From a virus: 49,013 bases of DNA. The stretch spans positions 1 to 49,013 of IMG/VR virus record IMGVR_UViG_3300024505_000477, one strand, 5' to 3'. Below are positions 24,601 through 37,000 of this stretch, piece by piece. Within the stretch, counting starts at the first letter, position 1. The number at the start of each line of letters is the position of its first letter. Made by a program: the position numbers and the translations under genes. The notes beneath the pieces were generated by a model that was not told the DNA's origin, did no database searches, and saw nothing but the letters and a program-made list of their open reading frames with translations.

Positions 24601-25096
24601 ACCGCCAACAACAGAAAGTTTAAGAATTGCATTTGGCGGAAACTTGAGTGCAATTAAATCTATAAGCGATGATATTGTATATCATCCAGTTTCATATAAA
24701 GTGTTATTCGGAAAAACCGCAGATGAAAAATTACAAGCAATATTTAAAATTGTTAAAAACTCATCAAAGACAATCAACGATAACGATTTAAAGGTTAGAA
24801 TTATTGCAGCGATCAATGAATTTTTTGATTCGGCAAATTGGGACTTTGGAGATAAATTTTATCTTTCAGAATTAATAACCTATGTGATTAATTCAACAGC
24901 GCCTGACATTACTAACATGGTTATTGTACCAAGACAACAATCTCAGGTGTTTGGTAGTCTGTTTGAAATTCAAAGTAGAGCAGATGAAATTTTTGTAAGC
25001 GGTGCTACCGTAGATGATATAGAAATAGTAACATCTATTAATGCAGCAGAAATTGGTGCAATTTCTGGAACAATTATTACTTCAACGAGTACTTAA
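21689..25096 (+). CDS. 6: Baseplate wedge protein gp6-like
   Basis: 1135 residues, much longer than T4 gp6 (660). The N-terminus (NEDWTRIYQTFKNADFKSYD, then LIDAIAFLGQSLSFRIDLAS and LARMLSYTPKRNIPSKGLLK) and the middle (ITGEDYNLAPLTSSQDILKV near 430) are typical of gp6/J-like wedge proteins. The C-terminal part (about 985-1085, with HPVSYKVLFGKTADEKLQAI and PDITNMVIVPRQ) matches the end domain. The extra length lies in the middle, about 500-950, rich in beta segments and Asp-rich loops (FADSDDDGVIDDPDEF, like a calcium-binding turn). gp6 forms the iris that links the six wedges. Confidence 0.88.
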   Translation: MTATSRQNNLILNEDWTRIYQTFKNADFKSYDFENLRRVIIEYIRENYPEDFNDYIESSEYLALIDAIAFLGQSLSFRIDLASRENFIELAERKESVLKLARMLSYTPKRNIPSKGLLKFDTISTTEDIVDSNGKNLSKQIIIWNDPTNSNWSEQFLLVLNAAMADNTEFGRSQGSGTIDGIRTEQYRLRTSNRDIPLYTFSKNVAGRRMSFELVSTTFKGKEEIYEEAPTPANQLGFIYKNDNKGPASLNNGFFLMFKQGSLELADFSIAVPTTNEKVSIDAEGINNNDIWLYSLNSVGAQTTEWLQVPNLIGNNIAYNSLVNQVKNIYSVVTKDKDKVDLLFSDGVYGNLPQGNFRIYYRVSNGLSYSITPSDMRGISISIPYVNKLGSAHTLTISMSLKYTVSSSTPSESIDSIRANAPASYYTQNRMITGEDYNLAPLTSSQDILKVKAINRTSSGISRNFDIIDASGKYSSIDVFADDGLIYKNEVETTLGFKFTNKIEIYNFIRNTIEPLIDSTDVFNFYITKYTKILFTDPTSVWNSVTTSTNSSTGYFISGVDSSLLKTGVYTNNTLKYLLPDSIVKFVPPAGKAFKNGKLVTQDLTDPLQKSYIWSKVVRVVGDGTNAGRGVLSTGLGPITFSDNIPSGSVAFQIVPKWVSNLPNAFETEMANLAFSNLNFGLRYDIESAAWKIITAANLDLINSFSLGKAGDTSNSGIDSSWIIAFVKEPDKYVVHVRSMEYIFASIRKNRFYFDSNQKIYDSKTNKVVKDQIKVLGINTDNGLLDYLKQDLVFEISDSIRFEDGYQSTDAIKIAFADSDDDGVIDDPDEFIRIVGEDSANKFLFFQETVDDTGAKIFQYFDNTNNDIVLAAKEIDVKVTDYTDGQLVYFYDIAEDVVKMVDRTTNTFVLQSNFRANIGRAGIKFQYLHHANVDRRIDPSVSNIIDVYLLTRSYDTDFRNYLQGVLTKMPEPPTTESLRIAFGGNLSAIKSISDDIVYHPVSYKVLFGKTADEKLQAIFKIVKNSSKTINDNDLKVRIIAAINEFFDSANWDFGDKFYLSELITYVINSTAPDITNMVIVPRQQSQVFGSLFEIQSRADEIFVSGATVDDIEIVTSINAAEIGAISGTIITSTST

Positions 25097-25098
25097 GA

Positions 25099-28000
25099 AT
25101 GGCAAAGTTTTTTCCAAAAAGTCAATTACCTATTAGAAAGTCATCTGATTTATTACCAAAGGTATTTCAAACAGATGCTAATGATAAATTTTTATCCGGC
25201 GTTTTAGATCCGTTACTGCAACCTGGTACACTAGAGAAGAACGTAGGATATGTTGGGCGTAGATACGGTAAAACATACAACGGCTCAGACATTTATTTAG
25301 ATACCGACGCTACTCTTAGAAGTAGATATCAGTTGGAGCCTGGCGTTGTTCTTAAAAAAGATGGTAAGACACAAAATTTTTATGACTTCATTGACTTTAA
25401 AAATATTTTAAAATATTTTGGAAATAATGAAGATAGAGATGATCTAATTGATCAACACCAGCACTATAGTTGGAACCCTCCTGTTGACTGGGATAAGTTT
25501 ATTAATTATAGAGAATATTTTTGGATGCCAAGCGGTCCTCCACCAATTAGAATTTTAGGCCAAAGTTCTTCTGTAATAAGCACATATAGAGTTAAGCTCG
25601 GAGAAGCGTCTTCTTTTATTTTTTCTCCAGACGGCTATACAAACAATCCTAGAATAACATTATATAGAGGACAAAAATACAAATTTATTGTAAATGTTCC
25701 GGGTAACGGATTTGTTATTAGAACATCATATGATACTGGTTCATTGACATTTAATCCTGATTTATTCTATCCTCAAGGATCTATTGTTGTATTCAATGGT
25801 TCTGTATGGAAAGCAAAAGTTCCAGTATCTCCGGCCGACGGTAGCACAATAACAACAGAATCTCAAGACTGGGAATTTGTTGAAATTGTAAATGCAAATT
25901 CAGCAGCACTTGACTACACTAAAGGAATTACAAATTTTGGCATTGAGAATGGAACACTAACATTTGATGTGCCTTACGATGCGCCGGATATTCTTTATTA
26001 TCAAAGTATTACTGATCCAAATAAATTTGGTCAGTTTATTATTTCCGACATTGAAGAAAATTCAAAAATTAATATTAACGATGATATTATTGGAAAGACA
26101 ACATATACAAGTAGCAACGGAATTGAACTAAGCAATGGTATGATTGTTAATTTTGGCGGTGTTGTTACCCCAGAGAAATATTCAAAAGGAAATTGGTTAG
26201 TTGAAGGTGTTGGTAAAGCAATCTCATTGACCAACTTTGATGATTTAGTTGTTCCTGTATTAACATCAGATGTTCCAGAAGTATTATTTGATAATGAAGG
26301 TTTTGACACAGCACCTTTTGATGATGCAAGCTCGTATCCGGGAACAAAAGATTATATCACAATAGCTAAAAGTAGTAAAGATTTAAATCCTTGGTCACGA
26401 TATAATCGTTGGTTTCATAGAAGTGTATTGGAACTTTCTTTTAAATTATCAGGAGAAGATTTTTACCACGACGAAGCAGCTAGAGCAAAACGTCCTATTA
26501 TAGAATTTTTACCAAATTTAAAATTATACGAACACGGAGTATTTGCTAAGGAAACCGTAGATTACATTGACACATTTACGTCAGACGTATTTTCTAAAAT
26601 TGAAGGAAGTACTGGTTATAGTATTGACGGTGAGCCGTTGTTTAACGGAGCAAGAATTCTTGTAACGGCCGACACTGATAGTTTAGCTAATAATAAAATT
26701 TATCAAGTTAAATTCTTCACTCAAAACGGTCAAAATCAAATCACCTTAATAAAAGTTGATGATACTGAATCCATCATTGGAGAAACCTTATTAGTTCGCC
26801 GTGGAAAGAAAAATAAAGGAACAATGTTCTACTATGATGGAACCGCTTGGTTAAGTAGCCAAGAAAAAACTAAAGTTAATCAAGCACCTTTATTTGATGC
26901 ATTTGATGAAAATGGTGTAAGTTTTTCTGATAAAGATACGTATCCAGTTTCAACATTCCGCGGTACTAAAATTTTAGCATACAAAGAAAGCACAGGAGTT
27001 GTTGACCTAGAACTTGGATTTCCAATTAGCTATCTTAATATCAGCAACGTTGGAGATATAAGTTTTGAATTTGTATGGGATATAGAATCCTTTACCTATG
27101 AAGTTTTAAGAAAATCATATTCAAAAAATATTAATACTGGTTTCTGTAAATTTAACCTAACAGACGAATATGTTAATCATTGGATTGAAACTGAACAAAA
27201 ATATCTACAACCAATCATTGATTCGCAGGTAATTACCACAGCAACTGACACGGTTTATTTTAATACCGTTGATTGGTTTAAAGTAACTGATCAAGACGAA
27301 ATTTATTTTTATAAGAACGGAGAGCGTTATACAGAATCATATACAAGACAAGGTGGAAATTTTATTTTTGCTACACCGTTTGCTGTAAAAGATGTTCTTG
27401 TAATAAAAATATTTTGTAATTTAATTCCAGAAGAAGGATATTATGAAATTCCTGTAGGTTTGGAAAAAAATCCGTTAAACAACGAACTAACAGATTTTAC
27501 GTTTGGACAAGCAGTTGATCATATTTCGTCTGGATTAGAATTTTACAATGGATTCTCTGGACTTGTTGTAGGAAATAATTCTTTAAGAGACATTCATGGA
27601 TTCCAGGCATATACTAAGAGATTTTTAAAACATGAAAGTGTGGCACCTGTTGCATTAACATTGCTAGTTGATAAGCAGGTTAATTTAATTAAAGCTCTCC
27701 GATATGCTAAAAAGTCTTATACTGATTTTAAACATAATTTTATTAAAATTTCTGGAGAATTAGATTTTGATGGAGATATTCCAAAGCTAGTTGACAATAT
27801 TATTAATGAATTAACAAGAGGTAAAAATCCTTCAAGCCCGTTTGTAAATTCTGATATGATCGGTAGCGGAGCATATACAAATTTAATTTACGAAGTTGAA
27901 GATCCAGATATTAACACATTTGTTATTTCAGATAAATTTGATTTAAAAACTTTAAGTAATCGAGCTGTCTACCTATACATTAATAATCAACAATTAATTA

Positions 28001-31000
28001 ATGGATTTGATTACGAATTTAATAGTGACTTTTCTTTTGTTAATATTTTAAAAACACTTAATGTTGGAGACATACTTGAAATTAGAGAATATGTTTCTTC
28101 AGGATTTAATCATATCCCTCAAACACCGACAAAGATTGGATTGTTTAAAAAGTTTGTACCTGAAAAATTCTTAGATGACACCTTTGTTGAACCAAAATAT
28201 ATGATTCAAGGACACGACGGTAGCCTTACAACAGCATTTAATGACTATCGAGACGATGCGCTTCTTGAATTAGAATTAAGAATTTTTAATAACATCAAAA
28301 AAGAATATGATGAAAATATATTTGATATTGATGCAACCGCTGGCGGATATTATAAGACTGGAATATTTGAATACAATCAAATTATACAAATAAACACACA
28401 AGAATTTTTAAAATGGATTGCAGATACAAATATCGATTATGTAAGTAATAGCTATTTTGACAGCGAAAATTCTTTCACTTATACATATTCTAATATGTCT
28501 GACCCAGCCGGATTAGAAAATTTACCAGGTTGGTGGAGAGGAGTCTACAAGTATTTTTACGATACAGATCGTCCACATCGCTGCCCATGGGAAATGTTAG
28601 GATTTTCTATTAAACCGACATGGTGGGAAAGTGAATACGGACCTGCACCATACACTAGAAACAATTTACTTTTATGGGAAGACCTGGCTGCCGGCCTAAT
28701 TAGACAAGGTCCAAGAGCAGGTGTTCATAAACGATATGTAAGATCTACTTTGTTAACACACATTCCTGTAGATGGAGATGGTAAACTATTAAGCCCTCTA
28801 GATTCAAATCTAGCACAAAATTTTTCTTTGATTAATAATCAAGGGGATTTTAACTTTGGCGATATTTCCCCTGCAGAACATGCATGGTATAGCAGTAGTG
28901 AATATCCATTTGCAACAATTATTGGAATGGCATTGTTAAGACCTTTTGAATTTGTAGGCAAAAATTTTGACAATTCAAAAATTGTAAGAAACAAATTAAA
29001 TCAATTAGTACATACCGATACAGGTATCTTTGTTAAAGTTGAAGATTTAGTTGGATCAAGTTCTGGCGGATATTTAACCAGCGGATTAGTTTCTTATATT
29101 GTAGATTATTTAAAGAGCCATAATATTAATGAAAATGTGTTGCAGGAAAAATTAGATGAAATCGATGTTTACCTAACACATAGATTATCTGGATTTGTTG
29201 ATCAAACACAACAACGATTTATTTTAGATTCAAAAAATCCTAATTCTACTTCGGCAAATATTTTTGTTCCGGTAGAAAATCAGGAAATTTATTATAATGT
29301 TAGTGCTCCAATTGCAAGTATAATTTATAGCGCGGTCATTGTTGAAAAAATGACCAACGGTTGGAAAATTAGCGGCTATGACTTTTTAGATCCGCATTTT
29401 ACATATTTTGCTCCGGTGATTAGTCAAATAGATCCTCTTATTTCAGTTGGCGGAGTTTCTGAAAATTTTGTTAATTGGACAGAAGATAAATTTTATGGAA
29501 ATGGTGTAGTAGCAAGATATAATAATGAATATTATAGAAGTGTTAAAAGCCATCAAAGCGGATCCACATTTGATTTAACCCTGTGGAAAAAACTTCCAGA
29601 CCTTCCTAAGAAAGACGACGTTCAAGCATTTAAGAGAAGAACATTTAACACCATAAGAGAACAAAAAATAAGTTATGGAACTACCATCGGCACAATCCAA
29701 GGAGTAGTTGATTTCTTATTAGGTTATGAACAATATCTAATTTCTAAAGGATTTAAATTTGATAGATACGATACAGACAGCAAGGTAACTCAAGATTGGT
29801 TCACTAGTGCTAAAGAATTTATGTACTGGACACAGCATAATTGGGCTCCTGGATCTTTATTAACTTTAAGTCCTGCTGCTGAAAAAATGGATGTATCTTA
29901 TCCAATTGGTGTTCCTGATAATCTATTAGATAGCTTTTATGAATATCAAGTGTTTAGAGGTGACGGTCAGCCATTGACTCCTAATTTCTTAAACATAAAA
30001 AGAGATTTTCAAAATATAACTATTGAAACTACAAACACAGCAGAAGGAATTTATTTCTTTAAAGCTCACTTAGTGTTAAAAGAACACGTTGCTATTTTCG
30101 ATGACCGAACCGTTTTCAATGATGTTATCTATGATAAAACAACAGGCTATCGTCAAGAAAGAGTTAAGGCAAGAGGTTTTAGAACCGTTGACTGGGACGG
30201 TGATTATACAAGTCCCGGATTCTTATTTGATAATGTTAATATTATAGCATGGCAACCTTATACTGATTACAGATTGGGTGATATAGTTAATTACAAAAGT
30301 TATAACTGGGTAACAAAATCTAATCACACATCTACCGATCAATTTGTAAATGCATTCTGGACTAAACTTGATTCAACACCGAACAAGAGATTAGTTCCAA
30401 ACTTTGATTATAGAATTAATCAATTTGAAGATTATTATAATCTTGATGCAGATGGTCTTGGGTCAAGCCAACGAGATCTTGGTCGACACGCCATCGGTTA
30501 TCAAACTAGAGAATACTTACAAAATCTTGCAGAAGATGACGTAACACAATTTCAGTTATATCAAGGTTTTATTAGAGAAAAAGGTACATTAAATGCCGCT
30601 GTTAAAATATTTGATAAACTAAGCAAAACAACAGAAGATAGTATTGTTTTAAACGAAGAATGGGCGTTTAATGTTGGTACCTTAGGCGGAGTAGACGAGT
30701 TAAATGAAGTTGAATTTGCATTTAATAAAGACTCCTTACAAGTAAATCCTCAGCCAATGATATTTGTGTCATCGGCTTATACAGGAGTAATACTTGATCA
30801 ATATCTAAGAATCCCTGCATCGGACTTTACAAATGCTCCGTCGCCTTTTACAACTTCGATTATTCCTAAAACAGATTTTGATCAATTTCAGTCTGCGGGT
30901 TACGTAAAACTTGACCAAGTTGATTTTGTTATTAAGAATAGATCAGATTTAGAAACATTAGATATTACACAAGTAAAAGACGGCGACCATTTTTGGATTA

Positions 31001-34000
31001 CATTCGATAATTCAGCATGGACGGTTTTAAGATTTACTAGAAAGCCATTATTAACTTTAATTTCAGCAATTAAAACAGGTACAACAATTGAAATTACATT
31101 TAATCGTAGACACGCTTTTATTGTTGACGATTACATTGGCATTAACGATGTTCCTAACCTAACCGGCTTTTATAAAATTAATGAAGTAACTCTTACTTCT
31201 GTTATCATTGCCTGCGCATCTGATGCTAAAGATCCATTAGTTGATACAAGTACATTAATTCGTGTTTACGGATTAGACAATGTTAGATTTTCTTCTGGAT
31301 CGGATATAGATCAAGAATATGTTGCATTATTGCCTAACAATTCAAAATTGTGGTTTGATTCTAATGATAACGGACTATGGGAAGTTGTACAAAAAAATAA
31401 AGTCTTTAGCTATAAATCCTTAACTGATTATGGAACTACCGTGCCCGAAGGAACAGGACATGCAGTTTGTTATGTTGAAAGATTACAACAAACTATTACA
31501 AGCATGCCTTCAAATTCAATGGTTCTTGTTTATGTTGAGGGACCTACAGGTTTAAAAATTAAACAGACATTTGCCCCTGAGCCTGAACTATATTTGTTGC
31601 TTTCTAATTCTTTTGGAGAAGAACTTGCAGTAAGTCCTGACGGACATTTCTTAGCAGTTGGATGTCCTAGAGCATCGGGCGTGCCTTCAGCATATATTGG
31701 TGTTTTTGATCCTACAGCAAATTATGAAATAGGTGATGTTGTTGAATATGCTGGAAAATTGTGGAAGGCTACAACAGCAGTAGTAGGAGACGGCAGTACA
31801 ATTGATATTCAAAGTAATGATTGGGAGCCTACATCTTTATTAACTTATGATCCAAATTTTGGCCGTGGCGAAGGATTTAGAAATCAAGGAGCTGTTTCGA
31901 TTTATGTTTGGAATAATCAAAACTGGTCATTAACAACTACACTAGTAAGTCCAAGACCTGCGTTTGATGAAAATTTTGGATCTAATATTTCTATTTCAAA
32001 ATCTGGTTCAGATTATTGGATGGCTGTTTCAGCTCCTGGTTCGTTAGATAGCAGGGGTAGAATTTATCTTTACAGGTATAATAGTGAAACTTTGGCCTGG
32101 GAACAACACGAAAATAACAATTATATTGGAGTATATGTTTCAGATCCTGCTAGACAATATCCAAAAGGATCAATTGTATGGTGGAATAATTCCTACTGGA
32201 AAGCGGTTGAGGATACCAACGGTGACGGTAGTACCATTAGTATCAGTTCACCCGACTGGATAAAAATTGATGACATATCTAGTCAATCATCTTTACCAAC
32301 AAACGTTTCTATTGAAGATGACGGATCAACAATTTCGTCTGGATTATTAAGTGAAAGTGATCTAGCAGAACTTACAAAACAAGGTGATATGTTTGGTTCT
32401 GCAATGGCAATGAATAAAGATGGATCTATATTAGTTGTCGGTGTTGCTGATAGTGATGGTATTTACTTTGCAAATTATAAAGGAATCTGGTCAGCCACCC
32501 AAGAATATATTGCAGGAGATGTTGTAAAATATCAAGGTTACTATCATAGACTAACAAATGTTCGTCCTGAAGATCCTGTAGATTCAGCAACCTATAGAAG
32601 TTTTGGAGAATACCCAGACGATGGATTGCCATGGACTAACGTGGGCGACAGCACTATTCCGTATTCAACAGGTAAAGTTTATATCTACCAAAGAGATAGT
32701 AATAGTGTTTACAAACTAAAACAAACAATAACTGCTGGATCAATTGGATTATTTGATGATACTGGCAATAACGAATCTATCACCGTTGGTGATAAATTTG
32801 GATTCTCTGTTGATGTTGATGCAACAGGTCAACACATTGTTATTAGTGCTCCTCAGGCAGATATTAATTTACAAAATCAAGGTGCAGTATATTATTTCTC
32901 TGCAACTAGTTTAACAAATCCAGAATGGAGATTAAAACAAAAATTAGAAAGTTTTGAAGAATATAATAATTTGTTGTTTGGTTCTGATGTATCTATTAGT
33001 TCTGGAACAGAAAGAATAGTTGTTGGCGCAAAAAATGCTCCATACAAATCTTATGCATATTTTGAAACAGGAACTACATTTGATAAAAATTCAACAATAT
33101 TTTCAACATTTAACGGTTATTCGGGACAGGTATATTCTTTTGAAAGAGTTAGTGGAAAATATTTCTTAACAGAAAAATTAGAAGCAGACGTAACCAATAA
33201 TGAATCTTTTGGTTATGCCATTGATGCAACATCCGATGTTATTGTAGTTGGTTCTCCTAACTACAATAACGGTGACGGTTTAGTTAGAACATTTAGAAAA
33301 GATACTTCTGTTAAATCTTTAAAAACATTAGCCGTTCAAGAACAATTAATTGATATTTCTAAAATTAAAAATATTTCTTTAATTGATGCAGATAAAAATG
33401 TTAAGATAAGCGACATTGATTTTATTGATCCAATTAAATTAAAAATATTAGGACTTGCAGAACAGGAACTTAATTTTAAAACACCGTACGATCCAGCAAT
33501 TTATACCAACGGAACAGAAGAAACCGTAGTAGATCCTGACGCAGCTTGGTTTACAAAGAACGTTGGAAAACTATGGTGGAATTTAAACACAGCTAAGTGG
33601 TTGTACTATGAGCAAGGCGATATTGCTTATAGAAACGGTAATTGGGGACAATTAGCTAAAGGATCTACTATTGATGTTTATGAATGGGTTGAAACTACTC
33701 TATTACCTAGCGAATGGAGTGCCCTTGCTGACACCACTGCAGGATTAACTGAAGGAATCTCTGGACAGCCATTATATCCTAATGATGATGTATATTCTGT
33801 AAAACAATTTTATAATGAAATTACACAACAGGTAACAGAAATAAAATATTATTATTGGGTTAAGGGCAGCACCGTTGTCCCACAAAAAGTTAATAGAAAA
33901 TTGTCAGCAGGAGAAGTTGCAGCGTTGATTGAGACGCCAATTTCAAGCGGATATCCAATATTAGCATTGTTAGATAGTGATAAAATTTTAGCATACAATT

Positions 34001-37000
34001 TTAATAAATTTGTAACTTCTGGAAGAGCATTATTAAACATTGAATTCTACACAAATGAATCTTCAGTTAATCCTGTGCATAGAGAATATGTATTATTAGC
34101 TGAAGGCGTTGCAGACAACCTTCCTCCAGAAACTTTAGAGACTAAATGGATCGATAGTTTAGTTGGATTTGATCAAGCAGGTAATACCGTGCCTGATCCT
34201 AAACTTTCTACTAAAGAAAAATACGGATTATCATTCAGACCTCGTCAGAGTATGTTTGTAAATCGTTCTGAAATTTTAAAAATTGTTATTACTAATATTA
34301 ATTCATTATTACTAACAAATCCATATTCTGAAATTTTAAATTTTGATAATTTAAATTCAACAGATTTAGAACCAGATGAAAAATTAAACGAATATGATGT
34401 AGCAGTAGATACAATAACTGACTTAGAACAAATTGGTGCAATTCGTGTTCGCCAAGCAGTATTACAAGCAAATATTGTTAACGGCGAAGTTGATACAATT
34501 GATATTGTAGATTCTGGATTTGGTTATAAAAATGCTCCGTACATTGAAATACAAGGTGACGGAACAGGAGCCAGGGCTTATATTACAATTGATAATCAAG
34601 GTAGAGTAAGTAGTGTTAAAATTCAAACAACCGGAAGAAAATATACAACCGCCACCGTTAAAATTCGAGAGTATTCAGTATTAGTTAGAACTGATGAAAC
34701 AATTAATAATTTCTGGAGTATCTATTCTTGGGATCAACAAAGAAGAATTTTCTATAAGAGTAAGTCTCAAGGTTATGATGTAAGAAACTATTGGTCATAT
34801 ATCGATTGGTGGAAACCAGGATACTCAACCTCAACTAGAATATTATATGAAGTTCCAAGTTTGTATTTAGAACCAACAATATATACTGAGCCAGGAGATT
34901 TAATTAGAGTTAAAGAATATGCTAACGGCGGATGGGCAGTACTTGAAAGAACAGCAGACGGCTCTGGTGAAATTTTAGGAAAATATCTGTTAGTTGCTAG
35001 ACAAAACGGAACAATTGAATTTAAAGATTCTCTTTATAATACTAAAACAACCGCTATTGGTTTTGATAATGTTGGATATTATGATACAGCATTATATGAC
35101 TTAGAACCTTCAAGAGAATTAAGGATTATTTTAAATTCTATTAAAACTGATTTATTTGTTGGAGATCTTAAAGTTGAGTGGAATAAATTATTCTTCACTT
35201 GTGTAAGATATGCTTTCTCAGAAAATCAGCCAATTTTCTGGGCATTTAAAACAAGTTTTATTAATGCATTACATAATGTTGGATCGTTAGAACATAAAGT
35301 TTCTTACAAGAACGATAACCTTCCTGCGTATCAAAAATATCTTGAAGAAATTAAACCATACAAAACTTCTATTAGAGAATATACAAGTCGTTATGTAAAT
35401 CAAGAATCAACAAATACAGATATTTTAGATTTTGATTTACCTCCCGTATATTCCACACGCGATAATAAAATTGTTCCAGTGAATAATGGATACAATTTAT
35501 TTGATCAGTATCCATGGAAGTGGTGGTATGACAACAAAGGATTCTCAGTAGTATCTATTGAAGTTTCATATGCAGGTGCAGATTATACATCTGTTCCTAC
35601 CGTTCTTATTGAGGGCAACGGAACAGGAGCAAAAGCTAAAGCATATATTTCAAATGGTAAAGTTTCTGGTATCACAATGGTTGATATTGGAGAAGGGTAT
35701 ACTGAAACACCAACAATTACGTTAGTTGGTGGCAACGGTTCGTCTTTATTAAAAGCAAAAGCAATTGCAATTTTAGGTCAAACAAAAGCAAGAACATTTA
35801 ATCTTGGAATTAAGTTTGACAGAATTTCTAAAGAAGGCATTTATAACGCATTTACGCATTCTCAAACATTTACTGCATCAGGACGTACTGCGGTTTTTGA
35901 TTTAGCATTTGCGCCAACAAGAGATAAATCGAAAATTACTATTGTTAAAAACAAACAATTAATATTGAATAATGAATATAGTTTATCATTGTTCAAAACA
36001 TCTACCGATGATTATAAGATCCTAAAAGGTAGATTGATTTTTGTTGACCCGCCAGCTAAAGATGATGTTATTACAATAACATATGAAAAGAATGATGAAT
36101 TGTTAGATGCTGTTAACAGAATTAACAAGTATTATTCACCAACTAGCGGAATGATTGGAAATGAAGTTGGACAATTAATGACCGGTATTGATTTTGGCGG
36201 AGTTCAAGTTCAAGGAACAACATTTGATGTAACTGGCGGATGGGACGCTCTTCCGTGGTTTACTGATAGCTGGGACAGCGTTGACTCTAACGACGATTAT
36301 TATGTAATTGTTGACGGTAGTACCTCTGGGATTGAACTACCAGAAGCTCCTGTAGAAAATCAAATAATTACAATTTATCTACAAAGAGCAGGAACATCTA
36401 AACCGATTAGAATTGACGATCCACACTTTGATCATGCCGGCGACTCGGCATTAGTAACAAATTCTAATGCTCTTATGCCAACGTTTGTTGGAGATGGTTC
36501 TACAAAAATTGTTTCTATTGAAAATTATTTCCAAACATATGCAGGCGATGTATTAATTTTCCGTCCTGCAGAAAGCGACGGATCTGTTAATATTACAGAT
36601 ACAAACCTTCTCGATTCTAAGATTAGTGGCGGAACATTAGCATCAATGAGCGGTGCATATTCAACTGCTACAGGAATGACAGCAGAAGAAATTGTAATTA
36701 GCGGTGGCGCATTTAATACGCCAGATCATACACCTGCTCCTGAAGAAAATGTACCGGGACAAATACTTGATAGTGTTTCTATTAAGGTGTTCCAAACTAC
36801 AATCAGTGGTGCTGCAACTATTCAAAATAAAGTTGTTATTTCAGATGGAATTACTTCTCGATATGCCATTGATTTAACTATAATAGAAGAAGCATCAATA
36901 TTGGTCTATGTAGATAAAATTTCCTATGTTTCATTTGGAGATAGCACAACCAGTTATAGCATAGATTTTACAACCAACGAAATTGTGTTTAATACTCCAC

